Assembly (NCBI RefSeq): GCF_018614075.1
Contig: NZ_JAGGOZ010000017.1
Span: forward strand, 1 to 64,000
DNA: 64,000 bases
Direction of reading: 5' to 3'
DNA from: Streptomyces sp. ISL-94
GTDB taxonomy: Bacteria > Actinomycetota > Actinomycetes > Streptomycetales > Streptomycetaceae
The notes beneath the pieces were generated by a model that worked only from the letters and a program-made list of their open reading frames with translations, searched no databases and was not told the DNA's origin. A program made the translations under genes and the position numbers. This document shows, piece after piece, positions 1 through 8,577 of the stretch; the first letter of the stretch is position 1; each line of letters begins with the position of its first letter.

Positions 1-759
1 GTACGGGCGGGAGGCGGCGGGCCACAGCTCCACGATGGCCACCCACCAGCCGCCGGCCAGCACCATCGCGAGCCCGGCCAGCAGCAGCTGGCCCAGCCGC
101 CTGCGCAGCCGGGTGGGCGCGCAGACGGCGTACAGCACGGTGAGCGGCGGCAGGATGACGAAGGCCTGAAGGGTCTTGGTGAGGAAGGCGAAGCCGACCG
201 CGCCCCCGGCCCCCACCAGCCATCGGGTGTGCGCCCCGTCCAGGGCGCGCAGCAGGCAGTACACGGTGACCGTCAGCAGCAGCGTCAGCAGCGCGTCGGG
301 GTTGTTGAAGCGGAACATCAGCGCGGCGACAGGCGTGAGCGCGAAGGCGGCGCCGCCCAGCAGCGCGGCCCCCGGCCCGAAGTGGCGCCGTACGGCGGCG
401 TACAGCACCGCGGTCGTCGCCACGCCCATCAAGGCCTGCGGGACGAGGATCTGCCAGGAGCCGAGTCCGAAGAGCCGGACCGACAGCATCATCGGCCACA
501 GGGCGGCCGGGGGCTTGTCGACGGTGATGGAGTTCCCGGCGTCCGACGATCCGAAGAAGAAGGCCTTCCAGCTCTCGCTGCCCGCCTGTACGGCCGCGGA
601 GTAGAAGGAGTTGGCGTAGCCGGAGGAGCCCAGGTCCCACAGCAGCAGGGCGGCGGTGGCGATCAGGAGTCCGGCGAGGGCGGGACGTTCCCAGCGCGGC
701 CGGCCGGTACGGGCCCGGGCCTCGGCGGCCGGGAAGAGGGGGAGTGCTGCCGTGGTCAT
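1..759 (-). CDS. Glycosyltransferase family 39 membrane protein, C-terminus cut by window
   Basis: Only the first 253 codons are present; the frame stays open to base 1. The product starts MTTAALPLFP and soon has a hydrophobic segment (ALAGLLIATAALLLW). A luminal stretch with NSFYSAAVQAGSESWKAFFF and the acidic TVDKPPAALW follows, as in dolichyl/polyprenyl-phosphate mannosyltransferase (PMT/ArnT-like) enzymes, then several more membrane helices. Such proteins use lipid-linked sugars at the outer membrane face. Its ATG overlaps the stop of the upstream GT2/GtrA gene (ATGA), so the two are translationally coupled and probably make and use the same polyprenyl-linked sugar. The sugar and acceptor are unknown. 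Confidence 0.8.
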   Translation of the reverse strand, partial: MTTAALPLFPAAEARARTGRPRWERPALAGLLIATAALLLWDLGSSGYANSFYSAAVQAGSESWKAFFFGSSDAGNSITVDKPPAALWPMMLSVRLFGLGSWQILVPQALMGVATTAVLYAAVRRHFGPGAALLGGAAFALTPVAALMFRFNNPDALLTLLLTVTVYCLLRALDGAHTRWLVGAGGAVGFAFLTKTLQAFVILPPLTVLYAVCAPTRLRRRLGQLLLAGLAMVLAGGWWVAIVELWPAASRPY

Positions 760-2030
760 CGGCCGTCCTTGGGCGTAGGGATCTCGGGGCCGCGCCGCTC
801 GGGGAAGACCCAGGCGCGGAAGAGCAGGAATCGCAGCACGGTGGCGGCGAGGTTGGCGGTGATCAGGACGGCCAGCTCGGTGCTGTGCGCGGGATGGGCC
901 GCAGCCGCCCCGAGGGCGGCGAGGGAGCCGCTGGTCAGGGCCAGTCCGATGGCGAACACCACCAGCCCTTGGGCTTGGTGGCGCACGGCCCGGTCCCGGC
1001 CGCGCACGCCGAAGGTGAGCCGCCGGTTGGCGGCGGTGTTGGCCACGGCGGAGAGCAGCAGGGCGGCCCCGTTGGCGAGCTGCGGGCCGGTTCCGGCGCG
1101 GAAGGCGGAGTACAGCAGCAGGTAGAGGAGGGTGGACAGGGCTCCGACGGCGCAGAAGCCGAGGAGCTGGCGGGCCAGCCCGCCCGGCACCCCGGGCAGC
1201 GCGGAGCGGTCGCGGGGGTCGTCGCCGAAGGGGCGGGCGAGCCGGTCGAGGGGGAGCGCGCCGACGGCCAGCGCCCGGCCCACCCGCCAGACGCCCTTGA
1301 GGTCCTCGGTGGCGGTCCTGACGATGTGGACGGTGGAGTCGGGGTCGTCGACCCAATCCACCGGCACCTCGTGGATCCGCAGCCCGGCCCGCTCGGCGAG
1401 CACGAGCAGTTCGGTGTCGAAGAACCATCCGGAGTCCTCCACCAGCGGCAGCAGCCGCTCGGCGACCTCGCGCCGGATGGCTTTGAACCCGCACTGGGCG
1501 TCGCTGAACCGGGCGGCGAGGGAGGAGCGCAGCAGGAGGTTGTAGGCGCGGGAGACGAACTCCCGTTTCGCTCCCCGCACCACCCGGGAGGAGCGGGCGA
1601 GCCGGGTGCCGATGGCGAGGTCGGAATGACCGGAGATCAGCGGGGCGACCAGCGGCAGCAGGGCGTTGAGGTCGGTGGAGAGGTCCACGTCCATGTAGGC
1701 GAGTACGGGTGCCTCGGAGTCGGACCAGACGGTCCGCAGGGCCCTGCCCCGGCCCTTCTCCTCCAGCCGGGTGCTGCGCACACCGTCCAGGGCTGCGGCG
1801 AGCGCGCCAGCGACCTCGGGGGTGCGGTCGGTGCTCGCGTTGTCGGCGACGGTGATCCGGGAGGGGTAGGGGAAGGTGCGGGTGAGGTGGTCGTGGAGCC
1901 TGCGCACGCAGGGGCCGAGGTCTTTCTCCTCGTTGAAGACCGGGATCACCACGTCGAGGACGGGCTCGCCGGGCACGGGCGCGAGCGGCGCCCGTGCCGG
2001 AAGGGCCCCGGGAGAGGTGTCGGTTGGCAT
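756..2030 (-). CDS. Bifunctional family 2 glycosyltransferase / GtrA-family membrane protein
   Basis: A 424-residue protein starting MPTDTSPG, preceded by GGAG close to the ATG. The N-terminal half is a GT-A glycosyltransferase with VVIPVFNEE, VADNASTDRT, the acidic YMDVDLSTD and DAQCGFKAI motifs, as in polyprenyl-phosphate hexosyl transferases. The last third holds four hydrophobic helices of the GtrA type (FCAVGALSTLLYLLLY to FLLFRAWVFP). GtrA domains are thought to help flip lipid-linked sugars. With the overlapping GT39 gene downstream this looks like a cell-envelope glycosylation module. An in-frame extension upstream overlaps the histidine kinase gene and has no coding character, so I reject the longer start. 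Confidence 0.85.
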   Translation of the reverse strand: MPTDTSPGALPARAPLAPVPGEPVLDVVIPVFNEEKDLGPCVRRLHDHLTRTFPYPSRITVADNASTDRTPEVAGALAAALDGVRSTRLEEKGRGRALRTVWSDSEAPVLAYMDVDLSTDLNALLPLVAPLISGHSDLAIGTRLARSSRVVRGAKREFVSRAYNLLLRSSLAARFSDAQCGFKAIRREVAERLLPLVEDSGWFFDTELLVLAERAGLRIHEVPVDWVDDPDSTVHIVRTATEDLKGVWRVGRALAVGALPLDRLARPFGDDPRDRSALPGVPGGLARQLLGFCAVGALSTLLYLLLYSAFRAGTGPQLANGAALLLSAVANTAANRRLTFGVRGRDRAVRHQAQGLVVFAIGLALTSGSLAALGAAAAHPAHSTELAVLITANLAATVLRFLLFRAWVFPERRGPEIPTPKDGR

Positions 2031-2055
2031 GCTCCGACCCTCGTGGGACGGCCTG

Positions 2056-3708
2056 TCACCGCTGTGTGGTGAGCCTGTGCCCCGTCTGTGAGTCTGTTGG
2101 CTCCGCGGCCGGCGCCGCGCCCGGTGCGAGGGGCAGCAGGACCTCGAAGCAGGTCCGCCCCGGCTCGCTCCGTACGCCGACCTGCCCGCCATGGGCGGTG
2201 ACCACGGCGTGGACGATGGCGAGACCGAGTCCGGTGGAGCCCGCCGCCCGGGAGCGGGAGGCGTCGCCGCGGGCGAAGCGTTCGAAGACGTGGGGGAGCA
2301 GGGCCCGTGGGATACCGGGTCCGTCGTCCTCGATCCGCAGCCGGACGGTGGATGTTTCACGTGAAACATGGGCGGTGACGGTGGTGCCGGGCGGGGTGTG
2401 GGTACGGGCGTTGGCGAGGAGGTTGACCAGGACCTGCTGGATCCGGGCCGGGTCGGCGCGGACGGGCGCGGGTTCCTCGGGCAGGCGCAGGCGCCAGTGG
2501 TGCTCGGGCCCGGCGGCCCGGGCATCGCTGACGGCGTCGATGACGAGGGGGGCCACGTCGGTGTCGGTGTGGCCGGTGGAGGGCGGGCGCCCGGCGTCGA
2601 GCCGGGCGAGCAGCAGCAGGTCCTCGACCAGGCCGGTCATGCGGGTGGCCTCGGACTCGATCCGGCCCAGGGCGTGCCGGGTGTCGGGGCCGGGCTCCTC
2701 CCGCCCCCGGCGGGTCAGTTCGGCGTAGCCGCGGATGGAGGCCAGTGGGGTGCGCAGCTCGTGGCTGGCGTCGGCGACGAATTGGCGGACCCGCGTCTCG
2801 CTCTGCTGGCGGGCCGTGAGGGCGGAGGAGACGTGGCCCAGCATCCGGTTGAGGGCAGCGCCCACTTGGCCGACTTCGGTGCGGGGATCGGCCTCGGTGC
2901 CCGGGACCCGCTCGTGAAGGACCGGCTCGCCGCTGTGCAGGGTCAGTTCGGAGACCCGGGTGGCGGTGGCGGCCACCCGGCGCAGCGGGCGCAGGGCGAC
3001 GCCGACCAGGACCTGTCCGGCCAGGGAGGCCGCGATCAGCCCGGCGAGGGTGACGCAGACCTCGACCGTGATCAGGGTGTTGACGGTGGAGTCCACCTCG
3101 TGGAGTGGGAAGCCGAGGACGAGGCTCCCGTCGGGGGCGGCCAGCACCCGATAGGCACCCAGCCCCGGCAGGTCCAGGTCCCGCGGCCCGGTCCGGCTGT
3201 GCGCGGCCTTGCGGGCGACCTCGGCGAGGGCCGCGGTCTGGGCCTCGCCGAGGGGGCGGGGGTCGAGCGCGGGCCCTTCGGCGGGCGAGGTGAGGGCGGT
3301 GACGATGACCTTGCCGTCGGAGTCGAGGCGGATCCCGGCGGTGCCCGTCGGGTTGCCGGGGGCCAGCACGAAGCCGGCGATGTTCTCGCGGGCCGCTTTC
3401 CCGGGTCCGGGGCCCGGCCGGCCCGCCATCTCGACCGAGGTGGTCAGCTGCTCGTCGAGCCGCCCGACCAGGTACGAGCGCAGCGCGAGGGTGGTGACGG
3501 TCCCGATGGCCACGCCCACCACGGCGATCAGCGCCACGGCCGAGACGACGAGCCGGGTCCGCAGGGACCAGGGCCGACGGGAACGCAGTCGCCACGGCCG
3601 CCTCCAGGGCAGACGCGGCGGCAGCAGCCAGGGCAGTCGCCGGGGCCACCACGAGGCCAGCCGCGACAGCAGCAGCCGGGACGGCCGCCGGGGCGGACGC
3701 AGCGCCAC
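2056..3708 (-). CDS. Two-component sensor histidine kinase (HAMP/HisKA/HATPase)
   Basis: About 550 residues from a GTG that overlaps the stop of the response regulator (TAGTG), so the pair is coupled. An unusual Arg/Pro/Trp-rich cytoplasmic tail of about 50 residues precedes the first membrane helix (LVVSAVALIAVVGVAIG). An extracytoplasmic domain of about 100 residues, a second helix and a HAMP region follow. The dimerisation domain has SHELRTPLASIRGY with phospho-accepting His near residue 316. The ATPase domain shows N box LVNLLANARTHT, G1 EDDGPGIP, F box FERFARGD and G2 GSTGLGLAIV. A parS site is embedded between the N and G1 boxes and encodes HVSRET. The stimulus is unknown. Confidence 0.9.
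   Translation of the reverse strand: MALRPPRRPSRLLLSRLASWWPRRLPWLLPPRLPWRRPWRLRSRRPWSLRTRLVVSAVALIAVVGVAIGTVTTLALRSYLVGRLDEQLTTSVEMAGRPGPGPGKAARENIAGFVLAPGNPTGTAGIRLDSDGKVIVTALTSPAEGPALDPRPLGEAQTAALAEVARKAAHSRTGPRDLDLPGLGAYRVLAAPDGSLVLGFPLHEVDSTVNTLITVEVCVTLAGLIAASLAGQVLVGVALRPLRRVAATATRVSELTLHSGEPVLHERVPGTEADPRTEVGQVGAALNRMLGHVSSALTARQQSETRVRQFVADASHELRTPLASIRGYAELTRRGREEPGPDTRHALGRIESEATRMTGLVEDLLLLARLDAGRPPSTGHTDTDVAPLVIDAVSDARAAGPEHHWRLRLPEEPAPVRADPARIQQVLVNLLANARTHTPPGTTVTAHVSRETSTVRLRIEDDGPGIPRALLPHVFERFARGDASRSRAAGSTGLGLAIVHAVVTAHGGQVGVRSEPGRTCFEVLLPLAPGAAPAAEPTDSQTGHRLTTQR
2354..2367. promoter_or_regulatory. parS: parS site 1 (ParB-binding palindrome)
   Basis: Perfect 14-bp palindrome GTTTCACGTGAAAC, the known Streptomyces ParB-binding consensus. 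It lies inside the histidine kinase coding sequence, where it encodes VSRET in the ATPase domain. Confidence 0.92.
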
Positions 3709-4475
3709 TACTCGGCCGGCTTGATCAGGTAGCCGGCGCCGCGCCGGGTGTGGATCATCGGGGCCATGCCGAGCCCGCTCTCCAGTTTCCGGCGCAGGTA
3801 GGAGATGTACAGCTCGACCACGTTGGCCTGGCCGCCGAAGTCGTACGACCACACCCGGTCCAGGATCTGCGCCTTGCTCAGCACCCGCCGCGGGTTGCGC
3901 ATCAGGTAGCGCAGCAGTTCGAACTCGGTGGCGGTCAGGTGGACCTCCCGGCCGCCCCGGACCACCTCGTGGCTGTCCTCGTCGAGCCGCAGGTCGCCGA
4001 CGGCCAGCACCGAGCCGCCGCGCGCCGCCTGGGCGGCGCCCGAACGGCGGACCAGGCCGCGCAGCCGGGCCACGACCTCCTCCAGGCTGAACGGCTTGGT
4101 GACGTAGTCGTCGCCGCCCGCCGTGAGGCCGGCGATCCGGTCCTCGACGGAGTCCTTGGCCGTCAGGAACAGCACGGGGAGCTGGGGGACCTCCCGGCGC
4201 AGCTGCCCGAGGACGGCCAGCCCGTCCATGTCGGGAAGCATGATGTCGAGGACCACGACGTCCGGCCGGAACTCCCGCGCCGCCCGCACCGCGCCCGCCC
4301 CGTCCCCCGCGCTGCGGACCTCGCAACCCTCGTAGCGCAGGGCCATGGACAGAAGCTCGGAGAGCGAGGCCTCGTCGTCGACGACGAGCACCCGGCAGGG
4401 GCCGCCGTCGGGCCGCACCAGGGCCGTGGGGTTGCTGGTGGACGTGGACGCGTGGGAGGTGGTCGTCGCTGTCAT
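3708..4475 (-). CDS. OmpR/PhoP-family response regulator
   Basis: A 255-residue regulator with a low-complexity Thr/Ser N-terminus. The receiver domain shows VLVVDDE, phospho-acceptor DIMLPDMDG, LTAKD and the KPF lysine. The C-terminal winged helix contains LTATEFELLRYLMRNP and VWSYDFGGQANVVELYISYLRRK, very close to the mycobacterial PhoP/TcrA type. It is followed without a gap by its sensor kinase. Direct repeats TCTCAGG-N4-TCACAGG sit 40-60 bp upstream, which suggests autoregulation. No strong ribosome-binding site precedes the ATG. Confidence 0.92.
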   Translation of the reverse strand: MTATTTSHASTSTSNPTALVRPDGGPCRVLVVDDEASLSELLSMALRYEGCEVRSAGDGAGAVRAAREFRPDVVVLDIMLPDMDGLAVLGQLRREVPQLPVLFLTAKDSVEDRIAGLTAGGDDYVTKPFSLEEVVARLRGLVRRSGAAQAARGGSVLAVGDLRLDEDSHEVVRGGREVHLTATEFELLRYLMRNPRRVLSKAQILDRVWSYDFGGQANVVELYISYLRRKLESGLGMAPMIHTRRGAGYLIKPAE

Positions 4476-4494
4476 GCGACCACGCTGACCGGCG

Positions 4495-4536
4495 CCTGTG
4501 AGAGCGTTCTTGTCGCTCCCTGTGAATTCCCTGAGA
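4495..4536 (-). promoter_or_regulatory. Candidate PhoP-type direct-repeat operator
   Basis: On the minus strand, TCTCAGG (4530-4536) and TCACAGG (4519-4525) are separated by exactly 4 bases, an 11-bp repeat period. A third TCACAGG lies at 4495-4501. This matches the heptamer-N4-heptamer layout of sites bound by mycobacterial PhoP. It lies just upstream of the PhoP-like regulator gene. Binding is inferred. Confidence 0.5.
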
Positions 4537-4551
4537 AACGGGGCAGGCCTC

Positions 4552-5463
4552 TCAGTCGGGGAGGCGGAAGATGCGGGCGGCGTTGTCGTGGCAGACGGCC
4601 CGCAGCCAGCCGTCCCCCAGGCCGAGCCGCTCCAGGGCGTCGAGCTGGTGCTCGTACGGGTGGGGGATGTTCGGGAAGTCGGTGCCGAGCAGGATCCGGT
4701 CGCCGAGGTCCGCGAGCCGGCCCAGGTCCCCGGGCGGGAAGCCGCTGAACTGCTCGGAGAAGTCGGTGAAGGCCATGGTGGTGTCCAGCCGCACCTCGCC
4801 GTACCGGTCGGCGAGGTCGAGGAAGTCGGCGTACTCGGGCATGCCCATGTGGGCGACGATCAGCGGCAGCCGCGGGTGGCGGGCCAGCAGCCGGGCGATC
4901 GGCTCGGGCCCGGTGTGCTTGCCGGGGACGGGCCCGGAGCCGCAGTGGATCACGATCGGGATCCCGGCCTCGGCCAGCAGCCCCCACACCGCGTCGAGCC
5001 GGTCGTCGTTCGGGTCGTAGCCGCCGACCTGGAGGTGCGCCTTGAAGATCCGCGCCCCCGATTCGACGGCCTGCAGGACGTACGCGGCCACGCCCTCCTC
5101 CGGGAAGAAGGTCGCGGTGTGCAGGCAGTCGGGGGTCCGGGCGGCGAAATCGGCGGACCAGGCGTTGAGCCAGGCGGCCATCGCCGGCTTGTGCGGGTAG
5201 AGCATGGCAGTGAAGGCCCGAACCCCGAACTCCCGGAGGAGCGCGACCCGTTGTTCCTCTTCGTGCCGGTAGGTGATGGGCCATGCGACACCGGTCAGCG
5301 GGCCGACCGCGTCGAAGTAGTCCCACACCTTGTCCAAGACCCGGGTGGGCATGAAGTGCGTGTGGACGTCCACCAGTCCGGGCAGCCCGAGCCGGTCCCG
5401 GAAGGCGCGGACCGACTCAGCCGTTGCGGACAAAGCCGTGGCTCCGCTCGACGGTGGCGACAT
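4552..5463 (-). CDS. Amidohydrolase family protein (TIM-barrel metal hydrolase)
   Basis: A 303-residue protein of the amidohydrolase 2 (ACMSD-like) family. Metal-binding features are GLVDVHTHF near residue 30, IFKAHLQVGG, IVIHCGSGP, VAHMGMPEY and a C-terminal GTDFPN aspartate. These families hydrolyse or decarboxylate small carboxylic substrates; the substrate here is unknown. The ATG lies 47 bp inside the upstream monooxygenase-fold gene, so the two are translated together; a TTG ten codons later is an alternative start. There is no signal peptide. Confidence 0.85.
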   Translation of the reverse strand: MSPPSSGATALSATAESVRAFRDRLGLPGLVDVHTHFMPTRVLDKVWDYFDAVGPLTGVAWPITYRHEEEQRVALLREFGVRAFTAMLYPHKPAMAAWLNAWSADFAARTPDCLHTATFFPEEGVAAYVLQAVESGARIFKAHLQVGGYDPNDDRLDAVWGLLAEAGIPIVIHCGSGPVPGKHTGPEPIARLLARHPRLPLIVAHMGMPEYADFLDLADRYGEVRLDTTMAFTDFSEQFSGFPPGDLGRLADLGDRILLGTDFPNIPHPYEHQLDALERLGLGDGWLRAVCHDNAARIFRLPD

Positions 5464-5764
5464 GCAGGGTGTAGCTCTCGTACCAGTCGGTGCGGCCCTG
5501 CTTCATGGCCGCACGGTGCTCCAGATCCTCGCGCCACGCGGTGAGCGACTCGTGGTCGCGGAAGTAGGCGACGGTGATGCCGAGGCCTCCCGGGCTGCGG
5601 GCGGACTCGTAGCCGAGGAAGCCGGGATTCTCCGCGACGATCTCGTTCATGCGGGCGAGGGTCTCGGGGTAACCGCTGTCGTCGGCGGTGCGGACATTGC
5701 TGAAGACGGCCATCACATAAGGCGGTTCGAAGGCCGGTACCGGCTGAGTGGTCATGCCCACCAC
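5417..5764 (-). CDS. Antibiotic biosynthesis monooxygenase-fold protein
   Basis: A 115-residue single-domain protein of the ABM (dimeric alpha-beta barrel) type, with YVMAVFSNVRT, PGFLGYESARSPGGLGITVAYFRD and a C-terminal DWYESYTLHVATVERSHGF. Members include heme-degrading enzymes and cofactor-less oxygenases, but many are uncharacterised. MVGMTTQ offers two possible ATG starts three codons apart. It overlaps the downstream amidohydrolase and probably acts in the same small pathway. Confidence 0.8.
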   Translation of the reverse strand: MVGMTTQPVPAFEPPYVMAVFSNVRTADDSGYPETLARMNEIVAENPGFLGYESARSPGGLGITVAYFRDHESLTAWREDLEHRAAMKQGRTDWYESYTLHVATVERSHGFVRNG

Positions 5765-5858
5765 CTTCGGCGGCGGGCCCCTGGCATGTCCACCCGGATG
5801 GGCCCCGAAAGGCGAAAGGGATCCAAGACTTGACCATGGCCGCCGCCGGCCAAACCCC

Positions 5859-6743
5859 TCAAAACAGCCCGTCCTGCTCGACGGGACCGGTTCCAGAGGC
5901 CGGGACCTGCGCCATCGGCACGCTGGTCACGGCGTCGTCCGCCGGGGCCACGAGCTCCCATCCCGCCAGCAGCCGGGTGTCCACCACCAGCCCGTCAGCG
6001 AGGTGCAGATCGGGCCCGGCAGCTCCCGTCAGCAGGCCCACGACCGCCCCGCCGGGGACCATCCCCGTGATCACCCGCGCCGGCGCGGGCAGTCCCTCCA
6101 GCCCGAACGCCCCCGCGTGATCGACGACTTCGCACCCCACCCGCTCGAGGGACTCCGGCCACCCGGGCAGCGCGGCCGCCCGGGCGTGCAGCTCGGCGAC
6201 CTCCCGGGCCCACTCGGGTGCGCCCGGCAGGTGTGCCCGTGCGGCCCGCTTACGGGCGTACGCGATCCGGTCGGGCACCCCGAGGGCCGCCCGCAGCAGC
6301 TCCTCCGCGCGCCGGCCGGCCATGAGCGGCCCCCGCCCCAGCCACGCCCAGGCCACCGCACCCTGCTCCAACAGCCGGGCCGAGCCCCGCTCCTCGGCGG
6401 TGATGCCGACCTTGACCATCCCGGGCCCGAACCAGGCCAGATAGACCCGGTAGGTACGCGGATCGGCCACGTTGGTGTCGGCGGCCACCGAGAACGACCG
6501 GTCAAGACGCGCACATGCGGCGCACTGGGCATTCCCCGCGCGGCCGGGCACGGTTGCGGAGGTGGGGCAGGGCGTCCGCTTCCCGGCCCGCCGCACTCCC
6601 AGGCACTGCCGCTCCCCGCGCGCCACGAAGGCCAGCCGTTGCCCGTAGGCGAGCACGCTCGCCCGCTCGCCGCGCCCCTGCCCGTACCACCCGATGGCGG
6701 GCCGCCCTTCGCTCCACCGGATCCCGGTACACCACCAGGTCAC
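5859..6743 (-). CDS. DUF2797 domain-containing protein
   Basis: A 294-residue protein recognised as DUF2797. The N-terminus carries QCLGVRR and a CPTSATVPGRAGNAQCAAC cysteine cluster that could bind a metal. The central YRVYLAWFGPGMVKVGIT resembles the GIY-YIG-like stretch described for this family, and EERGSARLLEQGA follows. Function is unknown. Its ATG overlaps the stop of the Lrp regulator gene by 4 bases, so it is co-transcribed with the regulator. Confidence 0.75.
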   Translation of the reverse strand: MTWWCTGIRWSEGRPAIGWYGQGRGERASVLAYGQRLAFVARGERQCLGVRRAGKRTPCPTSATVPGRAGNAQCAACARLDRSFSVAADTNVADPRTYRVYLAWFGPGMVKVGITAEERGSARLLEQGAVAWAWLGRGPLMAGRRAEELLRAALGVPDRIAYARKRAARAHLPGAPEWAREVAELHARAAALPGWPESLERVGCEVVDHAGAFGLEGLPAPARVITGMVPGGAVVGLLTGAAGPDLHLADGLVVDTRLLAGWELVAPADDAVTSVPMAQVPASGTGPVEQDGLF

Positions 6744-7174
6744 AGCGGGAGCGGCCGCTCGAAGAAGGTGTCCAGGACGACGGTGGCATGCGTACCGCTG
6801 ACCCCGTCGATGGCGTACAGGCGGCGCAGGACGTCCTGCAACTGCCCGGTCGAGGCCGTGCGCACCTTGACCAGCACCGAGGCGCTCCCCGCGATGATGT
6901 GCGCCTCCTGGACCTCGGGAATGGCGGCGAAGGCGGCGCCGGACTCACCCATCCAGGCGCTGGAGTCGACCATCACGTAGGCGAGCACGCCGCTGCCGAC
7001 CGCGGCCGGGTCGACCTCGACGGTGGTCCGCCGGATCACCCCGCGCTCGCGGAGCTTCCGTACGCGCTCGTGGGTGGCCCCGGCCGAGAGCCCTACGGCA
7101 GTGCCGAGAGCGGCGTACGACTGGCTGGCGTCCTCCTGCAGGCGCAGGACGAGCGCCCGGTCGATGTCGTCCAC
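6740..7174 (-). CDS. Lrp/AsnC-family transcriptional regulator
   Basis: 144 residues from GTG 7174, chosen because GGAGG lies eight bases upstream; a longer frame exists but lacks this signal. The N-terminal helix-turn-helix reads VDDIDRALVLRLQEDASQSYAALGTAVGLS, with RKLRERGVIRR. A C-terminal RAM domain for small-molecule sensing follows (VLAYVMVDS, GSASVLVKVRT). It is divergent from the SMP-30 gene. A perfect palindrome in the shared intergenic region is the likely operator for both. Ligands of this family are usually amino acids. Confidence 0.9.
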   Translation of the reverse strand: MDDIDRALVLRLQEDASQSYAALGTAVGLSAGATHERVRKLRERGVIRRTTVEVDPAAVGSGVLAYVMVDSSAWMGESGAAFAAIPEVQEAHIIAGSASVLVKVRTASTGQLQDVLRRLYAIDGVSGTHATVVLDTFFERPLPL

Positions 7175-7242
7175 GCGATTTTCCTCCCATGGGCCCGTCG
7201 GCCCTTGCGAAGACGGTACCGGATCCTGCAATCTCACCATCA

Positions 7243-7261
7243 TGCCGAACGAAATTCGGCA
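7243..7261. promoter_or_regulatory. Perfect inverted repeat, candidate Lrp/AsnC operator
   Basis: TGCCGAA-CGAAA-TTCGGCA has two perfect 7-bp arms around a 5-bp spacer. It lies between the divergent Lrp regulator and SMP-30 genes, about 20 bp upstream of the latter's start codon. Position and symmetry suggest control of both genes. Confidence 0.55.
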
Positions 7262-7281
7262 ATCTTTTCTCAGGGGGAATA

Positions 7282-8193
7282 ATGTCTGCCATAGCCGACC
7301 TCACCTTGTACGAGATCCTGGACGAGCGCTTCCAGACCGGCCGCTGCACCAACGGCGACGCCCGGCTGGAACGGCTCTACGACGACTGCCGCTGGGCGGA
7401 AGGCCCGCTGTACCTGCCGGCCTGGCGGCAACTGGTGTGGAGCGACATCCCCAACGACCGGATGCTGCGCTGGGACGAGGCGACCGGCGCCGTCTCCGTC
7501 TTCCGCTCCCCGGCCGGCCACTCCAAGGGCAATACCATCGACCGCGAAGGCCGCCTGATCACCTGTGAACAGGGCAACCGCCGCGTCACCCGCACCGAAC
7601 CCGACGGCACCCTCACCGTCATCGCCGACCGCTTCGACGGCAAACGGCTCAACAGCCCGAACGACGCGGTCGTCCGCTCGGACGGATCGATCTGGTTCTC
7701 CGACCCGGACTTCGGCATCACCAACGACTACGAGGGCCGGCGGGCACCCAGCGAGATCGGCGCCTGCAACCTCTACCGGGCCGACCCCGCCACCGGCGAG
7801 GTCCGGATGGTCGCCGACGGGTTCCTCGGCCCCAACGGGCTGGCCTTCTCCCCCGACGAGAGCGAGCTGTACGGCGCCGACACCCGGGCCGGCCACATCC
7901 GCGCCTTCAAGGTGACCGACGACGGCACCCTCACCGGCGACCGGGTCTTCACCGCCTGCCCCTCAGTCGACAACATCCGCTTCGACGACGAGGGCCGGCT
8001 GTGGGCGGCCGCGATGCACTCCGGCGTTCACTGCTACGACCCGGACGGCACCCTGCTCGGCCGCCTCCGCATCCCCGAACCCGTATCGAACATCGCCTTC
8101 GGCGGCCCCAAGAACAACCGCCTCTTCATCACCGCCACCACCTCCCTCTACTCCCTGGTGATGTCGGTGACCGGCCTCCCCCGCGTCCTCTGA
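7282..8193 (+). CDS. SMP-30/gluconolactonase/LRE family protein
   Basis: A 303-residue beta-propeller lactonase-like protein. AGGGGGAA just upstream supports the ATG at 7282. Typical motifs are AEGPLYLPAWRQLVWSDIPNDRMLRW, GHSKGNTIDREGRLITCEQGNRRVTR, NSPNDAVVRSDGSIWFSDPDFGI and GPNGLAFSPDESELYGADT. The Glu, Asn and Asp residues of these loops bind calcium in characterised members. It has no signal peptide. Such enzymes hydrolyse sugar or other lactones. The divergent Lrp gene is the probable regulator. Confidence 0.9.
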   Translation: MSAIADLTLYEILDERFQTGRCTNGDARLERLYDDCRWAEGPLYLPAWRQLVWSDIPNDRMLRWDEATGAVSVFRSPAGHSKGNTIDREGRLITCEQGNRRVTRTEPDGTLTVIADRFDGKRLNSPNDAVVRSDGSIWFSDPDFGITNDYEGRRAPSEIGACNLYRADPATGEVRMVADGFLGPNGLAFSPDESELYGADTRAGHIRAFKVTDDGTLTGDRVFTACPSVDNIRFDDEGRLWAAAMHSGVHCYDPDGTLLGRLRIPEPVSNIAFGGPKNNRLFITATTSLYSLVMSVTGLPRVL

Positions 8194-8211
8194 GAGCAGC
8201 GCGGCGCCCTC

Positions 8212-8577
8212 CTACCGGGCGACGAACTGCGTCAGGATCGCCTGCACCTCATAGATGTCGACCCCCTTGGTGAAGGTCTTCTCGATCGGCGCCGAGCTCC
8301 CGGATATCCAGATCTTGAGCTCGGCGTCGAGATCGAAGTGGCCGGCCGTCTCCACGGAGAAGTGCGTGATGCTCCGGTACGGGACGGAGTGGTACTCGAC
8401 CTTCTTGCCCGTGATCCCCTGCTTGTCGACGAGCACCAGCCGCCGGTCGGTGAAGAGGATCGTGTCCCGGATCAGCAGATAGGCGGCATGCACCTGCTCG
8501 CCCTGCCCCAGCAGCCGCGCGTAGTCCCGCTGCGCCGACGCCTGGTCGATGCTGTGCGCGTTTCCGAACAGTCCCAT
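8212..8577 (-). CDS. Bacterial PH-domain protein (bPH, YvbH-like)
   Basis: A 121-residue protein occupied by one bacterial pleckstrin-homology domain: LLGQGEQVHAAYLLIRDTILFTDRRLVLVDKQG, then KKVEYHSVPYRSITHFSVETAG and the closing helix DIYEVQAILTQFVAR. There is no membrane segment. Members are widespread small cytosolic proteins with no settled role. It converges with the SMP-30 gene. Confidence 0.82.
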   Translation of the reverse strand: MGLFGNAHSIDQASAQRDYARLLGQGEQVHAAYLLIRDTILFTDRRLVLVDKQGITGKKVEYHSVPYRSITHFSVETAGHFDLDAELKIWISGSSAPIEKTFTKGVDIYEVQAILTQFVAR

